Assembly (NCBI GenBank): GCA_035571835.1
Contig: DATNBU010000027.1
Coordinates: 62,001 to 126,000 of the forward strand
Direction of reading: 5' to 3'
DNA from: Candidatus Limnocylindrales bacterium
GTDB lineage: Bacteria > Desulfobacterota > Binatia > UBA1149 > CAITLU01
DNA: 64,000 nucleotides
Under the pieces are notes generated by a model, which was not told the DNA's origin, did no database searches, and was given only the letters and a program-made list of their open reading frames with translations. The translations under genes were made by a program, and so were the position numbers. Numbering within the stretch: position 1 is the stretch's first letter; each line of letters begins with the position of its first letter. Positions 25,357 to 32,895 of the stretch are shown piece after piece.

Positions 25357-26988
25357 ATGCATTGCGATCTCAAACTTGCCGGCGGCTCGGTGATCGACGG
25401 CACCGGCACGAAAGCTTTTCCGGCCGACGTTGCCGTCACCGGCGGCGCGATCTCGCACGTCGGCGACCTTGCCGGCCTCGATGCGGCCCGCACCGTGGAC
25501 TGCACCGGTCGCATCGTCGCGCCCGGCTTCATCGACATCCACAGCCACAGCGATTTTCTTGTGCCGGGCGCAGACCACGGTGCGCTGCTCGAGCCGTTTC
25601 TCCGGCAGGGAATGACCACGCTCGTCGGCGGCAACTGCGGATTCAGCCCGGCGCCGGTCAACGAGCACACGCGCGGACCGGTTACCGAGGCGAGCCGGCT
25701 CATCGCCGACGATGCCATTGACCTGCGCTGGGAAACGATGGGCGAGTTCCTTGCCGCCATTGAAGCGGGAGGCGTCGCGATGAACGTTGCGCAGCTCGTC
25801 GGACACGGAACCGTGCGCGCGGCCGTCACGGGTCATCTCAATCCCGAGGCGCCGCGTGCCGACGAGCTGGCCGCGATGGAAAAACTCTGCCGCCAGGCGC
25901 TCGACGACGGCTGCATCGGCGTCAGCACGGGCCTCGGCTATCCGCCCGGAATCTTCGCGTCCGAAGACGAGCTGTCCGCGTTCGCCGGGTGGGCGTCGCT
26001 TTCGGGCAAGATCTTCACGTCGCACCTTCGCGCGTACAGCTGGATGAGCCCGGTCTATCCGGATCGCGATCCGCTGGTCGACCCGCACAACATCGCCGCG
26101 ATCGACGAGATCCTGCGCGTGGCCGGACGCGCGCACGCGAAACTCCAGATCAGCCATCTGATCTTCGTCGGCTCGGCGACGTGGCCGACCGTCGATCGCG
26201 CGATCGCCGTGATCGAGGCTGCGCGTGCGCGCGGCATCGACGTCGCGTTCGATGCATTTCCGTACACGGCCGGGAATACGACGGCGAGCGTGCTGTTCCC
26301 GCCCGAGCTGCTCCCGCATCTCGAGACGGTGCTTGCGACGCCGTCCGGAATGGAAGGCCTCATCGCGATGGGCGAGCACGTCTTCGGACAGATCGGATTT
26401 CATCTCGAAGACATCCAGATCATGAATGCGAACGCGGCTGCGTTCGATCGCTACAACGGATCCTTCGTGGGCGACGCCGCGCGCGATGCGGGCATGGGGA
26501 TCTGGGAATTCTACGCGCGCATGGTCGTCGACAGCCACCGCAATGCGCGCGTGCTGATCCACAAGTACAGCGGCGGCGACGGCGACGAGCGGGCGCTCGA
26601 GACCGTGCTCGCGCATCCGCTGTGCACGATCGAAACCGACACCTTCGTCACCGCATGCGGCCATCAGAATCCGGCGAGCTACGGAACGTTCCCGCGCATT
26701 CTGTCGACGTACGTCTCGCGCGGGCTGTTTCCGCTCGAAGAGGGCGTGCGCAAGATGACCGGCGCTGCAGCCGAGCGGCTCGGCTGGACCGATCGCGGTT
26801 TCGTCAGGCGCGGCTGCGCGGCCGACCTCGTCGTGCTGGACCCGGCGACGCTCGCCGATGCCGCCACGTTTGCAGAGCCGGCGAAGTTCCCTTCGGGAAT
26901 CGAGATCGTGATGGTGGGCGGAAAGGTCGTCGTCGATGGCGATTCTTACGATGCGCGCGCGAAGGCCGGTACGGTCATTCGCGCGTAG
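25357..26988 (+). CDS. N-acyl-D-amino-acid deacylase-family amidohydrolase
   Basis: Cytoplasmic amidohydrolase of 543 aa, typical of the D-aminoacylase branch that removes acyl groups from N-acyl-D-amino acids. Visible features are the N-terminal beta segment with VIDGTGTKAF, the metal-binding GFIDIHSHSDF (HxH), TTLVGGNCGFSPAP, GCIGVSTGLGYPPG, SHLRAYS, KLQISHLIFVG with a metal-site His, and a C-terminal RGCAADLVVLDPATL, the usual closing beta region. The ATG is preceded by GGGGTAA. It is transcribed away from the monooxygenase, but a shared pathway is not obvious. Related enzymes act on other N-acyl or cyclic amides, so the exact substrate is unproven. Confidence 0.88.
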   Translation: MHCDLKLAGGSVIDGTGTKAFPADVAVTGGAISHVGDLAGLDAARTVDCTGRIVAPGFIDIHSHSDFLVPGADHGALLEPFLRQGMTTLVGGNCGFSPAPVNEHTRGPVTEASRLIADDAIDLRWETMGEFLAAIEAGGVAMNVAQLVGHGTVRAAVTGHLNPEAPRADELAAMEKLCRQALDDGCIGVSTGLGYPPGIFASEDELSAFAGWASLSGKIFTSHLRAYSWMSPVYPDRDPLVDPHNIAAIDEILRVAGRAHAKLQISHLIFVGSATWPTVDRAIAVIEAARARGIDVAFDAFPYTAGNTTASVLFPPELLPHLETVLATPSGMEGLIAMGEHVFGQIGFHLEDIQIMNANAAAFDRYNGSFVGDAARDAGMGIWEFYARMVVDSHRNARVLIHKYSGGDGDERALETVLAHPLCTIETDTFVTACGHQNPASYGTFPRILSTYVSRGLFPLEEGVRKMTGAAAERLGWTDRGFVRRGCAADLVVLDPATLADAATFAEPAKFPSGIEIVMVGGKVVVDGDSYDARAKAGTVIRA

Positions 26989-27036
26989 CCGCGCCGCAGG
27001 GGTGCGGCAGCTCGCGCGTCACGTTTCAAAAAGATG

Positions 27037-27085
27037 CGTCGCTTCAGCGACGTCCGCCCGAGGTGCGTTACTTCAGTAACGCACC
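27037..27085. terminator. Paired hairpins between convergent genes
   Basis: Two stem-loops closed by a TTCA turn: CGTCGC (27037-27042) with GCGACG (27047-27052), and GGTGCGTTAC (27062-27071) with GTAACGCACC (27076-27085), a perfect 10-bp stem. The second spans the stop codon of the minus-strand gene. A short A-run (27028-27032) lies on the left, giving a T-run on the minus-strand transcript. Together they are a plausible bidirectional terminator. Confidence 0.6.
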
Positions 27086-27796
27086 ATACGGATGCTTGGG
27101 AACCGCCAGCGCGCGCAGGGGCAAGCCTTGCGGTGCCATCGCGGCCGGCACCACGCCGTCTTCGGGAACCTCTACAGGATTGCCGGCGTCGTCGACGAAT
27201 TCGTAATCCGGTGAGAACATCAGGATCGGTTCGAGCCGCCGTCCGTCGTCCGTGACCTGGTGATAGCGGATGAATCCTTCGGGCAGGTCGTAGTTGGGCG
27301 GGACGACCAGCCCGGGCTTGATCGGATTCGTGCCGGGCGGTGGGAACGCCGCGAGCCCCGTCGTCTCGCCGGCTTCACGCGCCGCTGCCAGCATTTCTTC
27401 GGCGCGGACCGCAAAACCCTTCCTCAGCTCCTCCGCACGCTGCGGAGTCGCCGCGGCGAGCTCGCGAGCAGCCTCGGCGATCTCGCGCTCGGCTTGTTCT
27501 GCCATGTGATTTTCCGTTGGCGCAGCAGGAACGGCGCGAGCGGTCCGTGTTCCGCGCGATGCAGCCTGTGCAGCGTGAGACCGATCCGGGCGTGCTTCGG
27601 TCGCAGCCGGTGCGTTTGCGGTCGGCGCCGCCGGCGACTGCGAGCTCCACGGAGCCATCCGCAGCGCAATCCCGCCGGCCATCACGATCGCCAGCGCTCC
27701 GATCGTCCAGCCTGCACGCGGAGCGCGGCCGCCACTTTTCTCGACGATCCGGATTCCGTCCGGATCGACACGATTGCTGCTCGTTGGTTTCTTCAT
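27068..27796 (-). CDS. Hypothetical membrane-anchored extracytoplasmic protein
   Basis: Protein of 242 aa that I do not recognise. It has a basic cytoplasmic N-terminus (MKKPTSSNRVDPDGIRIVEK) and one membrane helix near WTIGALAIVMAGGIAL. An Ala/Pro/Arg-rich linker and a helical region rich in Ala and Glu (about 100-160) follow. A C-terminal segment reads like a small beta domain with YDLPEGFIRYHQVTDDGRRL and PDYEFVDDAGNPVEVPEDG. GAGGA lies five bases before the ATG. The gene starts 73 bases after the end of the large SGNH repeat protein gene on the same strand, so they may be co-transcribed. Function unknown. Confidence 0.7.
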   Translation of the reverse strand: MKKPTSSNRVDPDGIRIVEKSGGRAPRAGWTIGALAIVMAGGIALRMAPWSSQSPAAPTANAPAATEARPDRSHAAQAASRGTRTARAVPAAPTENHMAEQAEREIAEAARELAAATPQRAEELRKGFAVRAEEMLAAAREAGETTGLAAFPPPGTNPIKPGLVVPPNYDLPEGFIRYHQVTDDGRRLEPILMFSPDYEFVDDAGNPVEVPEDGVVPAAMAPQGLPLRALAVPKHPYGALLK

Positions 27797-27869
27797 CGTG
27801 TCCTCGCCGCCGTCCGATACCGGGATTTCACGTCGGCCTCGCACTCCTGCGGAGCCGACGTGAAGCCGT

Positions 27870-30725
27870 CTACTTGGTGAACTTGAACCTCGCGATCTGG
27901 GTCGTTCCATTGTCCAGCTGCAGCTGAAGCTCGTAGCACTTGTTGGCGAACGTGCTGTCGGTCTTCCAGTTGTACTGGTACTGGTTGCTTGCCGCGTCGT
28001 ACATCAGCGCGGAGTTGCCTGCGGTCTCCGTCTCGAGCGTGTCGAGCGGTGCGTTCGAGTCGCAGTTCACCTGGCGGACCTGCAGCGGGTTGTACACGAC
28101 CGCGCTCAGCCGGCTGACATATCCACCCGAACAGAGCGGAAGCTGCCACTTGACCGGATACGTCCGTCCCGCCTTGCCGTTGTTGACGACCGGCAGGTTG
28201 TCGACCGGAGACAGGAATCCGCTGAATCCGTAGACCGCAGCACCGCTGACGCACATCGATGCGCTGCACGTATCCGGCGCCGTGCACGAGTTGCCGTCAC
28301 TGCACGGAGCCGTGTTGTTGGCATACTGGCAGCCGCTGGCGGGGTTGCAGGTGTCGTCCGTGCAGACGTTGCCGTCGTTGCAGTTGCGCGGCGACGCGCC
28401 GACGCAGGTCCCGCCCGCGCAGGTATCGACCAGGGTGCACGCGTTGCTGTCGTTGCACGGCGCCGTATTGTTCGTGTACTCGCATCCGCTCGCCGGATTG
28501 CAGACCTCGTCCGTGCAGCCGTTGCCGTCGTCGCAGTTGAGGGCGCCGCCGCTGATGCACGATCCGCCGCCGCAGGTGTCGGCAACCGTGCAGGCGCTGC
28601 CGTCGCTGCACGGCGCGGTGTTGTTCGTGTACTGGCATCCGCTCGCCGGATTGCAGACCTCGTCCGTGCAGCCGTTGCCGTCGTCGCAGCTCAGCGCAGA
28701 GCCGCTGACGCACGTGCCGCCGCCGCAGGTGTCGGCGACCGTGCAGGCGCTGCCGTCGTCGCACGGCACGGTATTGTTCGTGTATTCGCAGCCGCTCGAC
28801 GGATTGCAGGTCTCGTCGGTGCACAGGTTGCCGTCGTTGCAGTTGAGCGGCGCGCCGCTGACGCAGGCTGCGTCGGCGCACTGGTCGGCAACGGTACACG
28901 CATTTCCGTCGTCGCACGATGCCGTGTTGTTGGTGTACTCGCAGCCGCTCGCCGGATTGCAGACTTCGTCCGTGCAGCCGTTGTCGTCATTGCAGTCGAG
29001 CGGGCCGCCGCTGACGCAGGTGTTCGCGCCGTCGCAGCTGTCGCCGGCCGTGCAGATCTGGCCGTCGTCGCAGGCCGTGCCGCTCGGCTGGAACGAGCAG
29101 CTCGCGGAGCAGCAGGTCGTCGCTGCGCCGTTGTTCGCGCCCTCGTCGCATTCCTCGGTTCCGAGCACGAGCCCGTCGCCGCACACCGGCGAGCAGGTCG
29201 ACGGCTCTCCGGCGCAGGTCCAGCCGGTCTCGGACGTACAGGTCGACGCGCAGCCGTCGTCATTGCTGAGGTTGCCGTCGTCGCAGCCTTCGCCGGTGAC
29301 GATCAGGCCGTCGCCGCAGATGTGATGACAGGTCGAAGGTCCGCCCATGCAGCTGAAGCCTGGCTCGACGGTGCAGGTCGCCGAGCATCCGTCGCCGGCG
29401 GCCGCATTGCCGTCATCGCACTGCTCGAGGCCGGTGAGCCGGCCGTCGCCGCAGACCGGCGCACACATCGACGGAGCGCCGCTGCACGAATAGCCTGTCT
29501 CGACCGCACACGTGCTCGAGCATCCGTCTGCGTTGGCGGAGTTGCCGTCGTCGCAACCTTCGGTTCTCGGCTGTCCGGACGGCAGGTAGTCGGTCTCGAT
29601 CAGCCCGTTTCCGCACTTGACGAGCACGAACGGACAGCCCGGATCGATGGCCCAGCCCATGCGGTCGTGGCCGTTCCAGTTCCAGTGCGGGTTCTTGCCG
29701 TCCGCGTACGGACCGGCAGTGGGATTGAGAACGGGATTGCTGCCGCTCGGGGTCGTGAAGAGCGTGCTCGCCGTGGCTCCTTCGAACGTCGGATGGGTGT
29801 CGTCCGACTGGAGGTAGTCGAAACTGGTCGTCGAATTGACGAGCTTCAGGTTCGAGTCACGCAACGTCGAGCGCAGCGCAAGAACGCGCGCGGAGTAGTC
29901 GGCCAGCGACTCTCCCGCCTTGTAGCGGATGGCGTCGGAATCGTTGAGCCCGTCGCCGTTCGAGTCGTAGTCGCGCGCCATGTAGTTCGCGAAATTGTCG
30001 GTGCAGACGAAGCCCTTGTCGGCGGCGTATTTGCACGTCCACCAGTTGCTCTCGAGCAGGCGCGGCAGGAACAGGTTGCGCATGTTGACGCGGAACCCGT
30101 TGGCCGGGTCGCCGTTGACGGAATCGGTACACGTGCTGAAGCTGTTGTCCGCGTCATAGCCCGGGTAGTACAGGTTCGAGACGATCTTCAGCTTGGTGTT
30201 CGGGCTCGCGAACGTGTTGATGCTGTCCATGGCGAGCTGCGTGTAGTTCTTGCAGTTGGCCAGCGCGGTGTTCAGGCCGCTGTAGTTGCACGTGCCGCTC
30301 GCGCTCTTGAAGCTGGAACGAGCCTGCAGATAGTCGTTGCCGCACATCTCGAAGGTCACGATGCGCGTGCTGGCATCGGCCATGAACGCACGGTCGGTCG
30401 ACGAGTTGATACGGTTGTAGACGTCGGCCGCGACGCCTCCCGACTGGCAGCGACGGGCCACGTTCACGTTCTGGCCGGTCACCGCCGCGCAGTATTCGGC
30501 GGTCACGTACGGCCCGGCTCGTCTCGCCACGGTCGTTGCGCCGGTGTAGCCCGCGTAGATCGAGTCGCCGTACGCGACGATTCTCAGCGTCTGGGTCGCG
30601 CCCGGACGGCTGACCGTCCACGACGAGTTCTGTGCGATGGTGCTGGCGTGTGCGCCGAGCGGGCCAAGCAGTGCGGTCAGAGACAGAGCGGCGCTCAATC
30701 GAGCGCCTAAGCGGCCGTAGTTCAT
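27870..30725 (-). CDS. Secreted SGNH hydrolase with DUF4215, Cys-repeat and PxKF domains
   Basis: Exported multidomain protein of 951 aa. A signal peptide leads into an SGNH hydrolase domain with RIVAYGDSIYAGY (nucleophile Ser55), FEMCGNDYLQ (oxyanion Gly-Asn) and DDTHPTFEGA carrying the Asp and His of the triad. Four DUF4215-type units follow (CGDG...EqCDDGN...DGCSATC). Next come five and a half Cys-rich units of about 51 residues (CDDGNACTVADxC ... CVSG ... CTDEVCNPASGCEYTNNT). The last 95 residues begin AVYGFSGFLSPVD and contain YPVKWQLPLCSGGYV, matching PxKF-type C-terminal domains. GGAGGGG precedes the ATG at 30725. It is probably a secreted esterase on a disulfide-rich stalk. Substrate unknown. 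Confidence 0.85.
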   Translation of the reverse strand: MNYGRLGARLSAALSLTALLGPLGAHASTIAQNSSWTVSRPGATQTLRIVAYGDSIYAGYTGATTVARRAGPYVTAEYCAAVTGQNVNVARRCQSGGVAADVYNRINSSTDRAFMADASTRIVTFEMCGNDYLQARSSFKSASGTCNYSGLNTALANCKNYTQLAMDSINTFASPNTKLKIVSNLYYPGYDADNSFSTCTDSVNGDPANGFRVNMRNLFLPRLLESNWWTCKYAADKGFVCTDNFANYMARDYDSNGDGLNDSDAIRYKAGESLADYSARVLALRSTLRDSNLKLVNSTTSFDYLQSDDTHPTFEGATASTLFTTPSGSNPVLNPTAGPYADGKNPHWNWNGHDRMGWAIDPGCPFVLVKCGNGLIETDYLPSGQPRTEGCDDGNSANADGCSSTCAVETGYSCSGAPSMCAPVCGDGRLTGLEQCDDGNAAAGDGCSATCTVEPGFSCMGGPSTCHHICGDGLIVTGEGCDDGNLSNDDGCASTCTSETGWTCAGEPSTCSPVCGDGLVLGTEECDEGANNGAATTCCSASCSFQPSGTACDDGQICTAGDSCDGANTCVSGGPLDCNDDNGCTDEVCNPASGCEYTNNTASCDDGNACTVADQCADAACVSGAPLNCNDGNLCTDETCNPSSGCEYTNNTVPCDDGSACTVADTCGGGTCVSGSALSCDDGNGCTDEVCNPASGCQYTNNTAPCSDGSACTVADTCGGGSCISGGALNCDDGNGCTDEVCNPASGCEYTNNTAPCNDSNACTLVDTCAGGTCVGASPRNCNDGNVCTDDTCNPASGCQYANNTAPCSDGNSCTAPDTCSASMCVSGAAVYGFSGFLSPVDNLPVVNNGKAGRTYPVKWQLPLCSGGYVSRLSAVVYNPLQVRQVNCDSNAPLDTLETETAGNSALMYDAASNQYQYNWKTDSTFANKCYELQLQLDNGTTQIARFKFTK
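28230..29110 (-). repeat. Tandem 153-bp coding repeats (Cys-rich units)
   Basis: About five and a half copies of a roughly 153-base unit encode the Cys-rich repeats of the SGNH protein. Neighbouring copies are nearly identical over long stretches (for example the segments encoding CTDEVCNPASGC), which suggests recent duplication or gene conversion within the gene, unlike the more diverged 159-base units of the protein at 6.1-8.5 kb. Confidence 0.8.
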
Positions 30726-31097
30726 GATCCCCTCCCCAAAATTTGCGAGCGTCAGTGCGCCACGAGAAGATGGCGCGGGGACGGTGACTGCGCTTCGGGC
30801 TGCGCGCAAGAACTATCGGAGGAACGGCACGAAGTATCGTGAAGGGGCCGGCGCTCCGGGATTTCGAAGGCAACGGATGACCCGATGCATCAGGTCGAAG
30901 AACGACGCGCTGCGATCCGCAGAAACTCAGCAAAAAATGTCACGCAGAATGCCGCGTCATCGTCGCGCCGCGTGAGAACGCGGTGGTACAGTTACTGCAG
31001 GATGTGCATGTGCGTAAGCTCGGCTCATCGGGCGGTGCAGGTGGGGGTTCACAGCAGAACGCGTCCAAGTAGTCAGGAAATAAGAAGATACAAAGGA
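30726..31097. other. Intergenic region with no supported gene
   Basis: This 372-base stretch lies upstream of the large SGNH protein gene and downstream of a membrane protein gene, both on the minus strand. I see no convincing reading frame, hairpin or repeat. It is locally less GC-rich than its surroundings and must hold the promoter of the SGNH gene. Confidence 0.5.
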
Positions 31098-31949
31098 TCA
31101 GGACAGCAGGAACAGTCGCAGCAGAAACACCGGAACCGATCCATAGAAGAGGATGCTCCTTGCGATGCGCATGGCGCGGCCGACTCCTGCTGCCGCCGGC
31201 GGCACCACGAACGCGGCCGCCAGTGTGATCGCCGCGCCGATCGTCGCGAGCGCCGTGTCGAGAAGAATCAGCCAGATCGCCGCGTGCGCCCAGTAGATGG
31301 CGAACGCGATCAGGTACGCCTGAAGACCGTACATGTAGTACTCGCCGAAGGTCCCGCCGTACGTGATCCACTGGTGCAGCCGGAACAGTGGTACTGCAGG
31401 CACGAGTGCAAAGACGACGTACTTGAGAACCGGGCGGTACCACGCCCCTGCCGGACGGAATGCCGCCTCGGCATATGCTCGAGCGATGCCCTGCGATGCG
31501 ATGCGAAGCCCGGCTCGATCCGGATCTGCGCACTGCCCGATCGCCTCGACGAGGGCGGAAGGGTTCGCAACCTCGATCCCGTACGGAAAGCGGCGTCCGG
31601 ATTCGAGCTCGAGCCACAGTCCGCCGGACGGCAACGGGATGGGCCACGGCGTCGCGCCGTCGATCGAGTTGCACGGGATCTCGATGCGGCGCGCGGGCAG
31701 CTCGACAGCGAGCATGCCGTCGCGGACTTCGAGTGTTGCGCGATGAAATCGCGCGACGAGCCATCCGGCGATGCCCGGCAGCAGCGCTGTCTCGGCGAAT
31801 ACGCGGATCAGCCGCAGCGGATTGGAAAGCCGTGTCTCGAAGAAGAGCAGCAGCGCGAGCAGCACCAGCAGGCTTCCGCGACTGACCAGAAAGAGCAGTG
31901 CGGAGACGTTGCGCCAGAGCGGCGGATAGACTGTTGCCCGAAACGTCAC
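31098..31949 (-). CDS. Hypothetical multi-pass membrane protein
   Basis: Protein of about 283 aa that I do not recognise. Two hydrophobic segments lie at the N-terminus (VSALLFLVSRGSLLVLLALL and ETALLPGIAGWLVA). A soluble middle of about 100 residues reads like a small PH-like beta domain (VRDGMLAVELPARRIEIPC...LWLELESGRRFPYGIEVANP). Three or four further helices follow (YVVFALVPAVPLF, AYLIAFAIYWAHAAIWLILL, TIGAAITLAAAFVV, SILFYGSVPVFLL). The GTG start at 31949 has no clear ribosome site, so the N-terminus is uncertain. No motif indicates transport or catalysis. It stands alone between secreted-protein genes on the same strand. Confidence 0.65.
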   Translation of the reverse strand: MTFRATVYPPLWRNVSALLFLVSRGSLLVLLALLLFFETRLSNPLRLIRVFAETALLPGIAGWLVARFHRATLEVRDGMLAVELPARRIEIPCNSIDGATPWPIPLPSGGLWLELESGRRFPYGIEVANPSALVEAIGQCADPDRAGLRIASQGIARAYAEAAFRPAGAWYRPVLKYVVFALVPAVPLFRLHQWITYGGTFGEYYMYGLQAYLIAFAIYWAHAAIWLILLDTALATIGAAITLAAAFVVPPAAAGVGRAMRIARSILFYGSVPVFLLRLFLLS

Positions 31950-32103
31950 GGTGATGGAGCGGCTGGGCGCCCGGCATGGAGCCTGAAGGCGTCGTCACCA
32001 CGACGCAAGTCGCGCGACGGAAGTCACAGGCGTCAGCGACACGGTCGAGCTCAGCCGCGTCGGGGTTGCCGCGAAGTCGCGATGATGCGCGGCGGCCTGC
32101 TCG

Positions 32104-32781
32104 TCAGCACGTCGGGCAGCCGATGGCGACTTGTTGCCCGACGGCGTGCTTCAGCGTGGCCAGCGCGTCGCTTGCCGTCGTCGCGCCGGAAAGGTTGGTG
32201 TCGCACTGGCACGCGACGCAGGTGACAGTTCCGACCGAACCTTTCAGGATCTGGAGCGCGTCCGACGCGGTGACCTGGTCGTACGGCATCGCAGGGTCCG
32301 CGCAATCGGGCTCGTTCGGTCGGTCGGGAGTGCGAAGGAACGCGTTGCGGATGTGCGCGGTCATGCTTCCGGCATCGGAAGTCTGGGTCCCGCGCAACTC
32401 GACGAGCCCCGCGACCACTCCCGGTTTCGCAAGGAAGCCTCCGAGCAGCGGATACCAGTCGGTGGCCGCACTTTCGCCGGCAAGTGAGAAGCTCGGGAAA
32501 TTCGGATCCTTCTCCGCCGTGCATTCGGCGTTCGTCATGCCGCGGACGACGACGCCGGCGCGGCCCATCGCGCCGCCCTGTACGTTGATCAGCACCTCGG
32601 CGCCGAACTCGTAGAACGCACCCGGAATCACCGGGATGCATTGCGTGACGGCGTCGGTACTGACGCCGCTCAGGCTGAACTGCGCGGAAGTGGTAACGAG
32701 AAAGTTGTCGGCACGTGCGGGTCCGGCAACTACGACGACGAGCGCCGCACATATAATGGAGGAGAGGATCCGGTTGGCCAT
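32104..32781 (-). CDS. Secreted protein with dockerin-like C-terminal repeats
   Basis: Exported protein of 225 aa with signal peptide MANRILSSIICAALVVVVAG cut near ARA. The main body (26-155) is a beta-rich domain I do not recognise. The C-terminus carries two similar segments, VTASDALQILKGSVG (170-184) and TTASDALATLKHAVG (201-215). The second is preceded by CQCDTNLSGAT, giving a D-x-N-x-S-G-x5-D calcium-loop pattern like type I dockerins. CxxC-type cysteines close the protein (CPTC). GAGGT is six bases before the ATG. In this kind of genome such C-termini end many secreted proteins; I infer an assembly or sorting role. Confidence 0.75.
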   Translation of the reverse strand: MANRILSSIICAALVVVVAGPARADNFLVTTSAQFSLSGVSTDAVTQCIPVIPGAFYEFGAEVLINVQGGAMGRAGVVVRGMTNAECTAEKDPNFPSFSLAGESAATDWYPLLGGFLAKPGVVAGLVELRGTQTSDAGSMTAHIRNAFLRTPDRPNEPDCADPAMPYDQVTASDALQILKGSVGTVTCVACQCDTNLSGATTASDALATLKHAVGQQVAIGCPTC

Positions 32782-32895
32782 CGGTAACCTCGCAGGATTT
32801 TTCGGCAGACTAGCGTCCCGGCGCGGCGTGCGTCAAACGCATCTCCGAGGGTGACGATGCAAATCTGTGCCCCCTCGATGACGATGTCTCCGACA

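Noticed and set aside
28230-29110. Possible CRISPR array because of regular repeats
   Set aside because: Units are about 153 bases, in frame and coding for Cys-rich protein modules; there are no short repeats with unique spacers.
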